Shown: piece after piece, positions 41,923-53,151 of the stretch | How the letters are laid out: the number at the start of each line of letters is the position of its first letter | How positions within the stretch are numbered: position 1 is the stretch's first letter | From: Euphorbia lathyris | Lineage: Eukaryota > Streptophyta > Magnoliopsida > Malpighiales > Euphorbiaceae | DNA: 64,000 nucleotides | Assembly (NCBI RefSeq): GCF_963576675.1 | Contig: NC_088914.1 | Span: 86,488,441 to 86,552,440, forward strand | Direction of reading: 5' to 3' | Notes under the pieces: model-generated | The model's input: only the letters and a program-made list of their open reading frames with translations | Database searches by the model: none | What the model was told of the DNA's origin: nothing | Program-made: the position numbers and the translations under genes

Positions 41923-43349
41923 ATTATGAAACTATATTCGGGGATTGGCCTGGAGGTGGGTAATGGTAGATCTATTAGCTTCTGGTATGACACATGGATT
42001 GGTGATAAACCGCTGATTGATGTGTGTAATGCCCCTCCGTCGCCTGATCTCCTTTCCTGGAAAATTGCTGATGTGGTGGACTCGGAGGGAGACTGGATCT
42101 GGTCAAAGTTCGACTCTTTCTTTAGTCTGGAGACCCTTCTTAACATTAGAGGAGTGAAGATTATCAATCAAGAGGAGGATAAGGATAGACATTGTTGGGC
42201 CTTGACGAATAATGGTACTTATTCTTGTAAATCGGCCTATGAAGCTTTTACCCCTAATAGGGCTGATCCTCCCTTGGAGATTTGGAAGTCCATATGGTCC
42301 CTCAAGATCCCTTACCGTATCAGGAGCTTCCTTTGGCTGGGTATCAAAGACAGGCTCCTTACGAATGCGGATAGGCACAGAAGGCACTTGACTGAGTCTA
42401 GTGCCTGTAGTAGATGCAGAGGCAATGTGGAAACCTTGTGCCATGCCTTGAGGGATTGCCCAAATAGTAAGAAGATCTGGGAAGGGATCCTCCCTCATCA
42501 CATCCTCCCTTCCTTCATGGCCTTTTCTGAAGGGGACTGGTTCTCTCAAGGAGCCAAGGGGAACTTGCTGGCCAACATGGAGCACGGTGCCATCCTCTTT
42601 GCTATTACTTGTCACCAAATCTGGAAGTGGAGGAATGAAGAATTATTTGCGGGTAAGGCTGTCCTTATTCCTGATTTACTGTTTTTCTTCTCGAAGAAGC
42701 TCTTTGTTATTACTAAAAGCTTTGAAAGAGATTCCCTTGTTCGCCCCTCCCCGGATAAAGAGATCCTGCTAGTTGGCTGGAGTAAGCCTAGAGAAGGGTT
42801 TGCTAAGTTGAATACTGATGGCTCCTGCCTTAGCAATGGCAGAATTGCTGCTGGAGGAGTTCTTCGGGATGCTGGTGGCAATTGGATGGCGGGGTTTACC
42901 CATAACTTGGGGATGGGCTCCTCCTTTTCTGCGGAGCTCTGGGGTATCTTGTCAGGTATTAAACTCGCCATTCGCATGGGTGTTAAAAAGCTCTCGGTGG
43001 AATCTGATAATCTGGAGGCTATTAACAGGATTTCAGATAGCCAGGCTGTTTGTCTGAAGAGCCAGAATCTCATCAAAGCTATTTTGAGGCTTCGTCCTGC
43101 CTTTGAGTATCTTAATTTCTCCCATATTTTTAGGGAGCAAAACCGCGTGGCAGATCGCTTAGCAGCTGCTGGGCATGGAAGAATGTTAGGTGTTTCTACC
43201 CTATCTGTTCCTCCTTCTTTTCTTTTGCCTTCTCTCCTAGAGGATAGGATTGGAGTCAGCCTTCCTAGATTGATCCCGGTGTAGGTTTTTTGTTGGTTTT
43301 GTTTTTTTCCTTTCCTTTCTTACCAAAAAAAAAATTATGAAACTATATT
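41923..43349 (+). mobile_element. LINE 2 with 16-bp target duplication
   Basis: A 5'-truncated LINE (41939-43333) bounded by ATTATGAAACTATATT at 41923-41938 and 43334-43349, with an A run just before the right copy. It starts in the region matching 33393 of LINE 1 and differs from LINE 1 at only a few positions. It lies about 360 bp upstream of the F-box gene start codon. Confidence 0.95.
41941..43284 (+). CDS. LINE 2 ORF2 C-terminal part: zinc-binding and RNase H
   Basis: About 447 LINE codons, open to TAG. It has the zf-RVT domain and RNase H as in LINE 1 (NTDGS, AELWG, ESDN, NRVADRLA) but no RT core. The frame also runs upstream into non-LINE sequence from 41836, which is chance. It is not functional on its own. 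Confidence 0.9.
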   Translation, partial: GIGLEVGNGRSISFWYDTWIGDKPLIDVCNAPPSPDLLSWKIADVVDSEGDWIWSKFDSFFSLETLLNIRGVKIINQEEDKDRHCWALTNNGTYSCKSAYEAFTPNRADPPLEIWKSIWSLKIPYRIRSFLWLGIKDRLLTNADRHRRHLTESSACSRCRGNVETLCHALRDCPNSKKIWEGILPHHILPSFMAFSEGDWFSQGAKGNLLANMEHGAILFAITCHQIWKWRNEELFAGKAVLIPDLLFFFSKKLFVITKSFERDSLVRPSPDKEILLVGWSKPREGFAKLNTDGSCLSNGRIAAGGVLRDAGGNWMAGFTHNLGMGSSFSAELWGILSGIKLAIRMGVKKLSVESDNLEAINRISDSQAVCLKSQNLIKAILRLRPAFEYLNFSHIFREQNRVADRLAAAGHGRMLGVSTLSVPPSFLLPSLLEDRIGVSLPRLIPV

Positions 43350-43707
43350 TTTTATTTTTTAAAATCATTATTTCTGCAGTAATATTTTTCTATATATGAA
43401 CTTTTTTACCCATAAAAGATAATCCAAATTATTTCAAACCGAAAAAATTGAAAAATTAAAATTATTTAAAATATAATTTAATTTTAAATTTTTTGTTATC
43501 AAATAAAATTTAAAAAAATGAAAATTTTGTCAATCAGTTATTTGAAAAAGAAAAGATTTTGTAACCACGTCATTTTATTTGAAATTAACGCATGGAAAAA
43601 CCTCGAAGGACAAAAACCCTCTCTAATTCCTGTTCTGTTACGTCGCCAGCAGCTGTGAGCGACGGAATCCGACGGAGTTAGCCGTTTGCGACTGGAAACC
43701 AAAAAGG

Positions 43708-46700
43708 ATGGACTTTGATGAAGACTTTGACGAACAGGAAGAGGAGGAGGAGGAAGAAGATATGACTGTCCGTGAAATTGATGAATTTTCCAATCCCTCT
43801 ATGGATTCCGATTCTCAGGTTAGCTTTCTCCCTAATGTGTGATTTATGGCTCTTTTTTATGTATTTATTTTGGATTTTCTTTTCAGCTTTATGTATTCAT
43901 TTATCTACTTATTTATTTCAGGTTAGAGTTAAACACCAAAATACAGAAGTTCATGATGCTCAACCCAACAAATTCAACCTGAAAACTCAGGTTTGCTTCA
44001 ATTTACATTTCAAATGATACACATTTGAGTATCGTCAAGTTCTAAATCCACAATGAATAAGTGCTGAAGAATTGGATTGTGATAGAAACCGGATACAGAA
44101 CTGAAGTAAAATACTGATATATTGAAATATAGAAGAAGGAATACAAGATCAACAAGGATAACAAAGATAAATTGATAGAACTAATGTTCTAATCCCCCAG
44201 GAGAAAACCTCCCTCTGCTAAAGCAGCCACAAAACAATCATAAACTAACTCTCTGGCTTCCTAAACCCTTTCCTCTATGCTTATACCTAAAATGCCCTTT
44301 TGCCCTATACAGGGCACCCCTTCTAGAACCTTCCTGCCACTAGGTTATACCATTCTCTATCATTACCTCCCCCATCAAACAGTCTTGTCCTCAAGACTGA
44401 ATCAGGAAATCCACTCTTGAATCTTAACTTCATAGTGTTGAATACTTTTCGACCCTGTAGACTTCCACGGAATTAACCATTGGAAAGGTATGTACCTTGA
44501 CATGCATCCCACAATACATGCCCTTCCAACAATAGCACCACATATCTTTTCAGAACTAGCCCTTACAGGTTGCAACCCAAACACTAAGCAGACTCCCAAC
44601 CAACAACATAAATATTGCATTACTATTACAGCTACTTCATGTATACTGTAGGTAGTCCTCTTTTGAATGCAAATTTCAAACAGCCTAGCATATTTCGTAA
44701 CTCTATTCTTTCCACATCTAGGCACAATAGCATATGCCCAATTAGTGTTGGTCTCCCCCAATTTTGGATCTTGGTCACCTCTATATAAAGATTCAATTCC
44801 CCTAATCGGAATAGACAATGGTCCCTGCTGCCTTTTTGCATCCTGCAACAGTTCTTCAAATTCCCAAGCTTCAGCCGTCTCTTTGGCTACATTCTGCGTT
44901 AAACTATCACATCTGCTAATTGTCTGTGACTCATATTCCACCCGAAAGTTGAAGATACGTAAGAGACCTTTGGCATAGGCACAATCAACTTCCAGTTTAG
45001 TGTTCTCAATTTTCATCTTGCTAGTTCCAGCAATCTCACCCTCCAATTCAATGAATTCATCAAAATTGCCTTCGACAACATTCCAGGCAATATTCTCAGT
45101 TAACTTAACCACTAACACATCTCCCAACTTCTTACCCATGGTCCTCAACCAGTCAATCCTCGAGATACGGTGAGAATCATTCAAATCAAATGCCCAATAT
45201 GTAAAATCCCTCATCCCAATTCGCATGACGGGATCAGCACCATAACAAGGAACATATCCATCACTAAGCGGAGTCACAAACCTCGGATAAGAGACAACCT
45301 CTCCTGTGATTTTTGCAATGGCAACTGGAATGCTGATGGATGTATCTGCATATGGTTCCCTGTGGCACAGCTTACACGACCGCATATATCCCATTGCATA
45401 GTAATTCTCTCGTTGTTCTTGTGCTTCCGAAATCAAGAACCCAAGTCGATTGGACCCGATTAAAAATGCCTTGATTTTGGGATAGTATAGCTGACTGATG
45501 TTTTCAAACTTCCAGTGAGTGTACTCGTGACCTTCTTCCACCTCATGTTCTTTTGCTTTACGTCCTATTCTCAATCGGTCCTTCCACTCCGGTTTCCATT
45601 GGATATTTGGAAAAGAAAAACCCAACAAAAAGAAAAGATGTTTAGAGAAGGAACTATCACTAGTAAAATATCTTGTAGATTGAATTTGCTTTGCTGTTCT
45701 TTTGGGTGGGTTAACTTGATAGGTGTATATAGTAAAAGAGAACAAAAGAATAGTGGGGCCCAATTCTTTTACTTGCAACACCTGTTTTCCACTACCTCTA
45801 ATAAGAAGAATTGGAACTGTTACCTGATAACTCAAAGCTTTACCTTTGGATACTTTCAAACCCTCACCTCCCATTTTTTCCAGATCCATCCTCGCCAAAT
45901 TACAGTGATGGCCATCATCCATTTCAGTGTTCCTACAAGGAACGTTGCCCACATCATATTCTCTTTCATAGCTACCATCTTCCCAATTCTTTTGAGGTAA
46001 ATGATAGGGTTCCCCGTTGCAATTTTTGCTCTGTTTCTGCGTACCTAAAACAGAGAGAACTTGTTGTATATTACTTTTATCCTGACCCGTGTCGAGAACA
46101 GGTGGATTACACGCTATGGGTCCCTTAGATGAGTTAAACGGTGTGTTTCGTCCTCCCCGTGCAACTTTTGTCATGCAACACATATAAGACAAAATAGGTA
46201 TTGAATTAGTTCTGTACACCTCACTTGTGGTCCCTCATTGACAATATCCCTTTTGTTCCTCTAGGTCACCTTTTTCCTGATGCACACTCATCACCGACCG
46301 TAGCTGCAATTTCTTCTCCTCTTCTCATTGCCGTGTTAATTTCTCCTCCATTTGTTGTACTTGCGAGATCTCCCTTGAAACATTTTCTTCATATGAACCA
46401 AAATCAACATCGATAATGAATTCCTCCCCTTGTTGCTTCACCCCGTCACCTTCATTTTCCCCATTCTTCAAATCTGACTTCATAACTTCCATAGTTTCTA
46501 CTTCTCTGTATGCTATTTCCCCATTAGGAGTTTCAAAACTTCCAAATCTCTCTAGAAAAAACTCCTTAAATTCAAACCAAGTTAAATATGGATAGATTTC
46601 AGAAATAAGATCAAACCAATATTTGCCGAAAACCTCCAAACACTGTCGAACTACAGCGAATCGTTGATTCGCCGGTGTTCGGTTGAACTTCAAGTATCTT

Positions 46701-49700
46701 TCAATGCGCTTTAACCATTCCTTTGGATCCTTGCCAGAAAAAATAGGGGGTTCCATCAAATCTCGAAGTATCTCAGTCGTCTCCCTCAAAGTTTCTGTCA
46801 TTTTCTCACAACTCCTCACAAATCTATCAGTAGCTTCTGTAAATTTTCCATGGCGCCGGTCTAATACATCCGGCAGGTCGGACCAATGATAGAAACCGGA
46901 TACAGAACTGAAGTAAAATACTGATATATTGAAATATAGAAGAAGGAATACAAGATCAACAAGGATAACAAAGATAAATTGATAGAACTAATGTTCTAAT
47001 CCCCCAGGAGAAAACCTCCCTCTGCTAAAGCAGCCACAAAACAATCATAAACTAACTCTCTGGCTTCCTAAACCCTTTCCTCTATGCTTATACCTAAAAT
47101 GCCCTTTTGCCCTATACAGGGCACCCCTTCTAGAACCTTCCTGCCACTAGGTTATACCATTCTCTATCAGATTGATTTTATTCAAAGTTATTATTACTTC
47201 CTAATTCACTATTTCTCTTGCTAATTCATATTTTATTTTTGGGTGGTAGGGAACTGAAGATGGTGCTGATTTCATTAGCAAACTGCCAGATGAGCTTCTT
47301 CACGAAATTTTATCTTATGCTAGTTTAAGAGACAATGTGAGAACATCTATTTTGTCACGTAGATTGAAATATGTCTCAGCCTATAAACCCTTTCTCCGGT
47401 TTAGTTGGAAAGAGATGTTTGCAAATTGGAATTGGAATGCAAAAAGAAATTCTTGCATGGTTTTTGAAAAAAAAATTAGGAGAGCAGTAAATGAGTACAT
47501 ACGGTTTTATAGGGGCGATAAGATACACTCATTTAATTTTTGTTTTTGTAGTAAGAAGTCGATTTGTTTTAGAGCTTTGGGTTATGATGGTTTTGATGCT
47601 GCTGCTGATGTTGATGGATGGATTAAGTTTGCACTCAACAAATGCGTCGAAAGTTTAACATTGTTTGCAGATTGTCCATTTGATTGTTGCAAAAACCGTT
47701 GCTTCTTACCGAGGAAGTTTGTTTTTGAATACATTTTCAGGATTGAGCTTTTTGATGGTATGGCAATAAGCTTGAAGCATCTTAAGTTGAAGTGTTGCGA
47801 ATTAGGACCAAATTTTACCAACCAATTCAGCTCATTAGAAACCCTTAGCTTAGATAATGTGAATTGTCTAGCTAGGAACTTGGAAAGCATGTTGCCATTT
47901 TTGGGAAATCTTAAAACCTTAGAGATTAGTAATTCAATTCTTCCTAAAAAATTAAGTCTTGTCTCATTACCTCTTCTACGTAAATTCTTGGCTTACAGAC
48001 CGAAATCATTAGAGGAAATTGAGTTGTCAAGCCCATATCTGGTTGAATTAAAGTGTTTAGATGGTCGTGGCAATCCGGAAGATCTAGCTTATTATATCAA
48101 GTGGCCTGTCAAGTGTAACTTCAGTGGAGCTCCTAAACTGACATCTTTATCTTACATGGTACCAATCGCTGAAATGGATGTCATGTTCACTGATATTTCG
48201 CGACAGAATCCCGAGTTAAGGAATCTTACGGTTGTCATCTTGAATGATTGGGTATGTTTTTAATTGAAAAAATGATGGGAAAAGTGAATTTTTAGTTTCT
48301 AATTTGATGGTTTCTCACCATGATTTTTCACAGTTCAAGTGGACACCAACAAGAAATGTTTGGACGTTGAGCCAAGTGACACACCTGAACCTACGAGTTT
48401 TCAAGTCCTCATATTTCAGCTTTTCTAGGACTATGGCAATCATGAAAGCTTTTCCCAATCTCCGTGTTTTCCGATTGATAGTAAGTGAGAAACAACTATT
48501 TCTTTTGGAGCTATTTATTTATTTATATCATGCTTAATGATGTTTAGCCTAAGTACCCTTTTATGTATCCAAACTTCCATTGGTGGATTAGCATGAAAAG
48601 AAACCTATTGGTATTTTGTCAAGTGTATGAATCTAAACTATCTTCCTGGTGATTGTTTTCGGCTTCAAATTCATTGCATTCTTCGTGCTGTAGTTTTCAT
48701 GTGTTGCCCCCATAGTTATTAATGGCGCGCCAAAGGCACGCCTATGGTGCATGGCACACCAGGGACGGTGCTTAGTGCTTTAACATACTGATGGCGGGTG
48801 CAGTCTCCCTGGCGCGCGCCAGGAGCGGCATTGTGCGCCAAGCTGTTGGGAAAGGCGGGCCATGGTGAAATAGGTGCACTTTTTAGGCTTTTTAGTTCTA
48901 GCCAGAAATAGGGAAGAATTCGACCTCGAGCCACTCAACATTACAAAAACTATAAAGAAGATAATCTAACATGAGATTTAGTTAGTAAGGATGCTAGAGT
49001 TGAAGAAAGTGCATATAATACTAGAGTAGGAAAAATGGCTAAAGTATCATCTTCTAGCGTAGGATTGAAGTACAAATCTTTCTGGAGAAGACAGAATTTA
49101 ACCTTTAATGTGAGTGAGAATGATAGGACTAGCCGACTGTTGGTATTTGACATCGAACATTCGTAGTTGTTAAAGGTGCGCCTCAAGGTTTTGAGGCTTG
49201 AACCTTGAAACTGAGGTGCTGTACAAAAGGCTCTCGTTTTGTGCGCCTCACTCGCACCTTGGAGCCTGGTGCGTCTGGAAGTTTTACTTAGGTTTCTTTT
49301 TCAGTTTTTTTATTTTTACAGTTTTGTTTTTTAAATAACTGCTTTATTAATCTCAGGCACTAATCTAACTTAAATCAGATTAATCTTAACCCTTAATTTA
49401 AATAAGAATATGAAGAGTCATAGTCATAATTAAATATATAAAGAATAGAGAAAGGTTAGGAGAAGAGTTAACGAAGTCCCCTCTACTCCAAGGAAGAACA
49501 AATTTTGACAGTGGAGGAGACTATGGAGAGGAGACTATGGAGAGGACGATATTAGTTTGGAGGATGATCTTGATGATGATGATTATTAGTTTTTGTTGTG
49601 TGTTCTTTTTAATTGACAATGAATGGTTATTAGTTTAGTAGCATTAGTTATAGTTAGGTACTTTAGGTTAAGACGTTAAGAATATGTTCGTGTCTTTATG

Positions 49701-50015
49701 AAGTATGAACTTAATTTGGTGTTTTTGACATTTATGATTTAGTATTATGTTTTTATGTGGTTTACTCGTACTAGTAAAAGAGTATATATTTTTATTTTAT
49801 TTTATACGCCTCGCCTTGAGCCTAGGCTCCAGGACGTGTTAGTGCGCCTTTAACAACTACCGAACATTGTGTAATGATTGCAGATGCATTGTAAGGAGGA
49901 CCTTAAAGAAGAAACGGAAGAAGAGCATGATCTTTCATATGTATCTGAATATCTTGTGGACTTTTCATTTTCTTACTTCCATTGCAGCAAGTTGCAAATG
50001 CTCTTGAGAAGATGA
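43708..50015 (+). CDS. F-box/LRR/FBD-type protein gene, five exons
   Basis: Proposed exons: 43708-43818, 43922-43990, 47250-48251, 48334-48480, 49884-50015, all with GT-AG borders and phase 0. The ~487-residue product starts with an acidic Glu run, then an F-box (ISKLPDELLHEILSYASLR, exon 3) for binding SKP1 in an SCF ubiquitin ligase, then LRR-like repeats (LKHLKLKCCELGPNF, SSLETLSLDNVNCL, LKTLEISNS) for target binding, and the start of an FBD domain. The target is unknown. Exon 5 has two deletions relative to the copy at 57359 and stops early (TGA 50013-50015), so the FBD domain is truncated. Introns 2 and 4 are swollen by transposons. Weakened or lost function is possible. Confidence 0.75.
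44080..44362 (-). repeat. 3' LTR of young element
   Basis: TGATAGAAACC...CTCTATCA (plus-strand reading); no difference from the other LTR found by eye. Confidence 0.92.
44402..46219 (-). CDS. 605-codon ORF of unknown function in LTR element
   Basis: Uninterrupted minus-strand frame ending at TGA about 40 bp before the polypurine tract. It opens at a GTG; the first ATG is about 13 codons in. I recognise no domain and none of the RT, integrase, protease or RNase H motifs. Visible features are CKLCHREPYADTS, a hydrophobic FTIYTYQV / HLFFLLGFSFP stretch near the middle, and a C-terminal half of globular look (DVLVVKLTENIAWNVVEGNF). The gag ORF lies upstream in the same frame behind several stops, so a separate initiation or splicing is needed. 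It could be a captured host gene, a divergent accessory gene, or an ORF open by chance in a young element. Confidence 0.55.
   Translation of the reverse strand: MYRTNSIPILSYMCCMTKVARGGRNTPFNSSKGPIACNPPVLDTGQDKSNIQQVLSVLGTQKQSKNCNGEPYHLPQKNWEDGSYEREYDVGNVPCRNTEMDDGHHCNLARMDLEKMGGEGLKVSKGKALSYQVTVPILLIRGSGKQVLQVKELGPTILLFSFTIYTYQVNPPKRTAKQIQSTRYFTSDSSFSKHLFFLLGFSFPNIQWKPEWKDRLRIGRKAKEHEVEEGHEYTHWKFENISQLYYPKIKAFLIGSNRLGFLISEAQEQRENYYAMGYMRSCKLCHREPYADTSISIPVAIAKITGEVVSYPRFVTPLSDGYVPCYGADPVMRIGMRDFTYWAFDLNDSHRISRIDWLRTMGKKLGDVLVVKLTENIAWNVVEGNFDEFIELEGEIAGTSKMKIENTKLEVDCAYAKGLLRIFNFRVEYESQTISRCDSLTQNVAKETAEAWEFEELLQDAKRQQGPLSIPIRGIESLYRGDQDPKLGETNTNWAYAIVPRCGKNRVTKYARLFEICIQKRTTYSIHEVAVIVMQYLCCWLGVCLVFGLQPVRASSEKICGAIVGRACIVGCMSRYIPFQWLIPWKSTGSKSIQHYEVKIQEWIS
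46325..46819 (-). CDS. gag: Gypsy-like gag of young element
   Basis: 164 codons, with the same frame open further upstream to the primer-site region. It matches the plant Ty3-type retrotransposon gag core: PIFSGKDPKEWLKRIERYLK, then FGKYWFDLISEIYPYLTWFE and FKEFFLERFG. The C-terminus is acidic and ends at TAA without a zinc knuckle. The retained gag suggests it is packaged using enzymes supplied by another element. Confidence 0.8.
   Translation of the reverse strand: MRSCEKMTETLRETTEILRDLMEPPIFSGKDPKEWLKRIERYLKFNRTPANQRFAVVRQCLEVFGKYWFDLISEIYPYLTWFEFKEFFLERFGSFETPNGEIAYREVETMEVMKSDLKNGENEGDGVKQQGEEFIIDVDFGSYEENVSREISQVQQMEEKLTRQ
46887..47169 (-). repeat. 5' LTR of young element
   Basis: 283 bp, partner of 44080-44362; followed by GATTG (47170-47174). 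Confidence 0.92.
48715..49153. mobile_element. Degenerate DNA transposon piece in intron 4
   Basis: Begins ATAGTTATTAATGGCGCGCC, a decayed match to the inverted repeat of the neighbouring element (GTAGTTGTTAAAGGTGCGCC). GC-rich start, no clear right end, no intact gene. It is probably an older member of the same family. Confidence 0.45.
49163..49860 (+). mobile_element. hAT-like DNA transposon derivative in intron 4
   Basis: 698 bp with inverted ends GTAGTTGTTAAAGGTGCGCC and GTGCGCCTTTAACAACTAC, flanked by CGAACATTC (49154-49162) and CGAACATTG (49861-49869). Near 49535-49590 a frame reads GEDDISLEDDLDDDDY and stop, like the acidic tail of plant hAT transposases. An 8-bp duplication favours hAT; nine bases with one mismatch would fit Mutator-like. 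Part of it recurs at 56925-57343. Confidence 0.65.
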
Positions 50016-50321
50016 CTTATTGGAATGTTGCTAATACACTGCGGGAATTTGACAGACACAATATTCTGGATGTCCAAACGTCTGAAGAAATAATTTTTGG
50101 GTCCATTTCTCGTTGATTAACTGCCAAGCTATCAGAAAAGTGGCAGACATGTAAGTTCTCCTAATCGCGATTATACTCTTAAAATGATCCGTGTGTGAAA
50201 TTATTGGTGAAGTGAGTTCAGTATATATATACAAGTTAAAAAGAATTATCAGACCTGTTGAAAGTATATGATGCTAAAAATGACCTGATTTGAATCCATT
50301 TTAGACCATAAATAAGTAGTA

Positions 50322-50872
50322 GGGTGTTAATGAGCCATAGTGGTTCGCAAACTATTTGAGTTTGGCTCGAGTTCGGGATCAGCTCGAGACTTTAACGAGT
50401 CGAACCGAGCTTCCTTCAGTTCAGCTCGAAAGCTCATGAGCAGGTTAAAACTATATGGTTGTAGACTTTATGTTAAATTTGAATTTGTTAGCAACTAGAT
50501 TTCTTTAATCTTATAATTTTGTTTAAATTTGTTGTCAATTGTATGTTAAATTTGTTTTAAGTTTAAATTTGGTGTTTCCTTCGTTAGAAAGCTGAAATTT
50601 AATAATAAAATGCTAAATAAGGGACAATGAATAAATTGAAATCGAACCATTCACGAGCTTTTCTTGAGTCGATCTTGTGTCGAGCTCGAACCGAGCCTAA
50701 AATTATAGGCTCGTCAAACTTCGAGCTCGAGCTGAACTTATCCCGAGCTCGAGCCGGGCTTAAAAAATCCAGGCTCAAAGACCTTCGAGCTCGAGCCAAG
50801 CTCGATCTTTTTGATTCTCGAGCCGAGCCTAGCCTTCCTAGGTTTGGTATCGGTTCGGCTCGTTGACACCCC
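50322..50872. mobile_element. hAT-like MITE with GAGCTCGAGC-rich ends
   Basis: 551 bp; ends GGGTGTTAATGAGCC and GGCTCGTTGACACCCC, flanked by TAAGTAGTA at 50313-50321 and 50873-50881. Subterminal clusters of GAGCTCGAGC-like motifs. Copies at 57899-58321 (truncated) and, inverted with its flanks, at about 63213-63729. ORFs within it are not gene-like. Confidence 0.75.
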
Positions 50873-52250
50873 TAAGTAGTACTGCGCAATTGAGTTTTCA
50901 AATGCTATATGTTAATATTTTGGTCTACTTTTTTATGCCACAAATATGGAAGATGAGTTTTTGTTTCGCGAGTTGCTAGATTTGGAGTTAGGCACATGAG
51001 TATATCAAACCCGTTAAATTGCACATGAAATTATTGCTGGTCAGGTGGAGAAGTACTGATGTTCTCTAAGGGTGTAGAAGGGAGAAATAAGCGGTATTCG
51101 GATGTGAAATATTATTTGAAAACTGAGGCGTGGAATTTTTTGAGCCGGGTCAAGCAATGAGCAAGTTGTGCTTGCTTGCGATCAACCAAATCGAGAGAGA
51201 AGTAGGTAGTTGACCAGGGTTCCAAACCTTAGATTCGACCGGTGGGTGAGGGGCCCTTAAACTATCTCATTAGGCGGTTTCTAGGCAACTAAGTAGATTG
51301 TTGAAATATGATAACATTTGTGTTGCGATAAGCAGTCATTAAAAACAAACGTTTGACGAGTCTCCTTTATATATGCAGTGAAAATCTGTTTAAATTTTAC
51401 CAAATGTGATTGATTGTTTTACATTGAGGGTTAATTTCACAAAATAATAGATCAGGGAGCAAACATATTCTTATAGGTCTTAATAGGTCAGAAGATAAAC
51501 GCTAATATTTTTTTATAGCTCACGGGCCAAATAGTGCTTTCCTCAAACTACTGCATCTATTGTATCAAGAGTGCTAATGATATATAATCTTTTTTGTCAA
51601 ATTTTTTCAGGCGACTTGAAACCGGATTTGATTTGAAGTAAAGATTTTAGCGATTAGGAAAAGAAATATTCATGCCAAAAGATCCCAATGCCACAGTCAC
51701 CATTGGTAAAGCATTTGCATGTCTTAAGTTAGTCACCTCACCTGGTTTAGGGGTAAATTACGTGGATGGTAACTGCGAGGATGTCTACGTAAATGTGTGA
51801 AACCACGAATTATTTTGGTACTTTGCGTAAATTCTTTACTGCCCTTGTTGAAATTTTGGTTATTGATTATGTGATAAATGGAGTTCAATAATGTTAACTG
51901 TGATATTTTCTTTCTATAATTAGAATTATTCATGAAGTTTTTTGTTACATATTTTAATATCATAAAATTGTTAAACTCAATTTTTATGAATATTAAACCT
52001 AGAAGTGTTTAATCCAGGAGCTTATGCAAATTGCCCGTATTCTATGGGCTTAATACAACTGATGCTCGTTGTACTCGGCTCAAAATTTCAATTGCTCCCC
52101 GAACTTTCAGAAGTTCCAAATGATGTGTATTCTTGTCTAATTGCAAAGCTCTCTTTAATCCAAATTTGTTCTTGGCAAATAATTTTTTTATTGTTTTTAA
52201 ATTAACAAAGCAAAATGTTGTGATTATGAGTAGTTGATAATAAAAGAATA
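50873..52250. other. F-box 3' flank, no gene seen
   Basis: Non-coding. 51600-51770 follows a TTTTTTCAG and may have been a 3' UTR exon of the F-box gene (a matching GTAAGT lies at 50153). The stretch 51310-51760 recurs inverted at 54726-55020. It also holds an insertion-type stretch (51130-51290) not found in copy 2. Confidence 0.4.
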
Positions 52251-53151
52251 AGCTCAGCCCAACATGAAGCACTGAGATAGAATTGCAGTTCATTGAGGAA
52301 GTTACAAAAGCAGTTTAGGGATGACAAGCAATGGTTGAGGGTACGCCCCATCCTAGGCTCTAAAGCAAGTACTTCGTTGAAAAAGCTGCAAAAGCAGAGA
52401 TGTGTAAGGGGGAGTTTGGCCATAGCAAACTCAACTCCAAGAATTGGCAAACCTACGAGAAGGTTTTGGTAGGGAGTGCCGAATGGAACGTATCAACATA
52501 TGCTGATGGAAAAGGTTGAGTTGGTATAGGGAACACTAAATAGGACAATGATTATCCTGGCATTGGATTTCCGCCACCCCTAGATCAGTAGTTGGAACTG
52601 GTTTAAATGATCCACCCTCGTCCACTAGGGACAGGAGAGTCGGGTATACGTCATTGGCGAAGGAGACATATGTCTCCATAAAGGGGAATTCTATGGACTC
52701 TATGGGACCGTCGAGAGCCCATAGTTCGTGCCCATTCTAGGGCGAGGTTTAATCACAGGGAGACCCTCCGAGACGGAATACCGACATATACTTTGACATA
52801 ACACTTAAAGGGGGATAGACCCCTTCGGCAGGAGTTGGTTGGCCGAGATTTGGGGAAAGTTGAGGTGCCATACAGGGGTTTTGGTCTGGCTCGGACCTGG
52901 CCCGTGACAAGATGCATCACTCTCCTGGGCGTGAAGGCTAATACTTCGTTGAGGGAGCTGCAAACATTGTCTTACAGGACGAGACAATGGAATAGAGATG
53001 CACCCCCATCCCAGGCTCTAATGCAAGCACTTCATTGAGGAAGCTGCAAAAGTAGTATGAGAGGAGACAAACAATGGTTGAGAGATGCACTGCCCTCCTG
53101 GGCTCGAGACGGTTAAAGCATGTCATTGTGCTTTCCCCGCTATCGATTTCC
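52250..53151 (-). mobile_element. LTR-element interior remnant, copy 1
   Basis: GC-richer non-coding sequence next to a primer site at 53152. It holds several degenerate repeats of a TTGAGGAAGCTGCAAAAG ... CAATGGTTGAGAG unit (near 52290, 52375, 52950, 53030). No gag or pol is recognised. Repeated at 60190-61218. Confidence 0.5.

Larger units (their letters stand above)
44080..47169 (-). mobile_element. Young non-autonomous LTR retroelement with unknown ORF
   Basis: 3.1 kb with 283-bp LTRs (44080-44362, 46887-47169) that look identical by eye. Target duplication GATTG at 44075-44079 and 47170-47174. Polypurine GATGGGGGAGG adjoins the left LTR and a candidate primer site TGGTCCGACCTGCC adjoins the right, giving minus orientation. 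The interior has a gypsy-like gag and a 605-codon ORF, with no protease, RT, RNase H or integrase. It sits in intron 2 of the F-box gene, antisense to it. Confidence 0.92.

Noticed and set aside
45515..46000. 161-codon plus-strand ORF in the young LTR element
   Set aside because: It overlaps the longer 605-codon minus-strand frame that is sense for the element; translation is low-complexity.
50599..50866. 66-79-codon ORFs rich in Arg, Ala and Ser
   Set aside because: They arise from repeated GAGCTCGAGC-type motifs in a hAT-like MITE, read on either strand.
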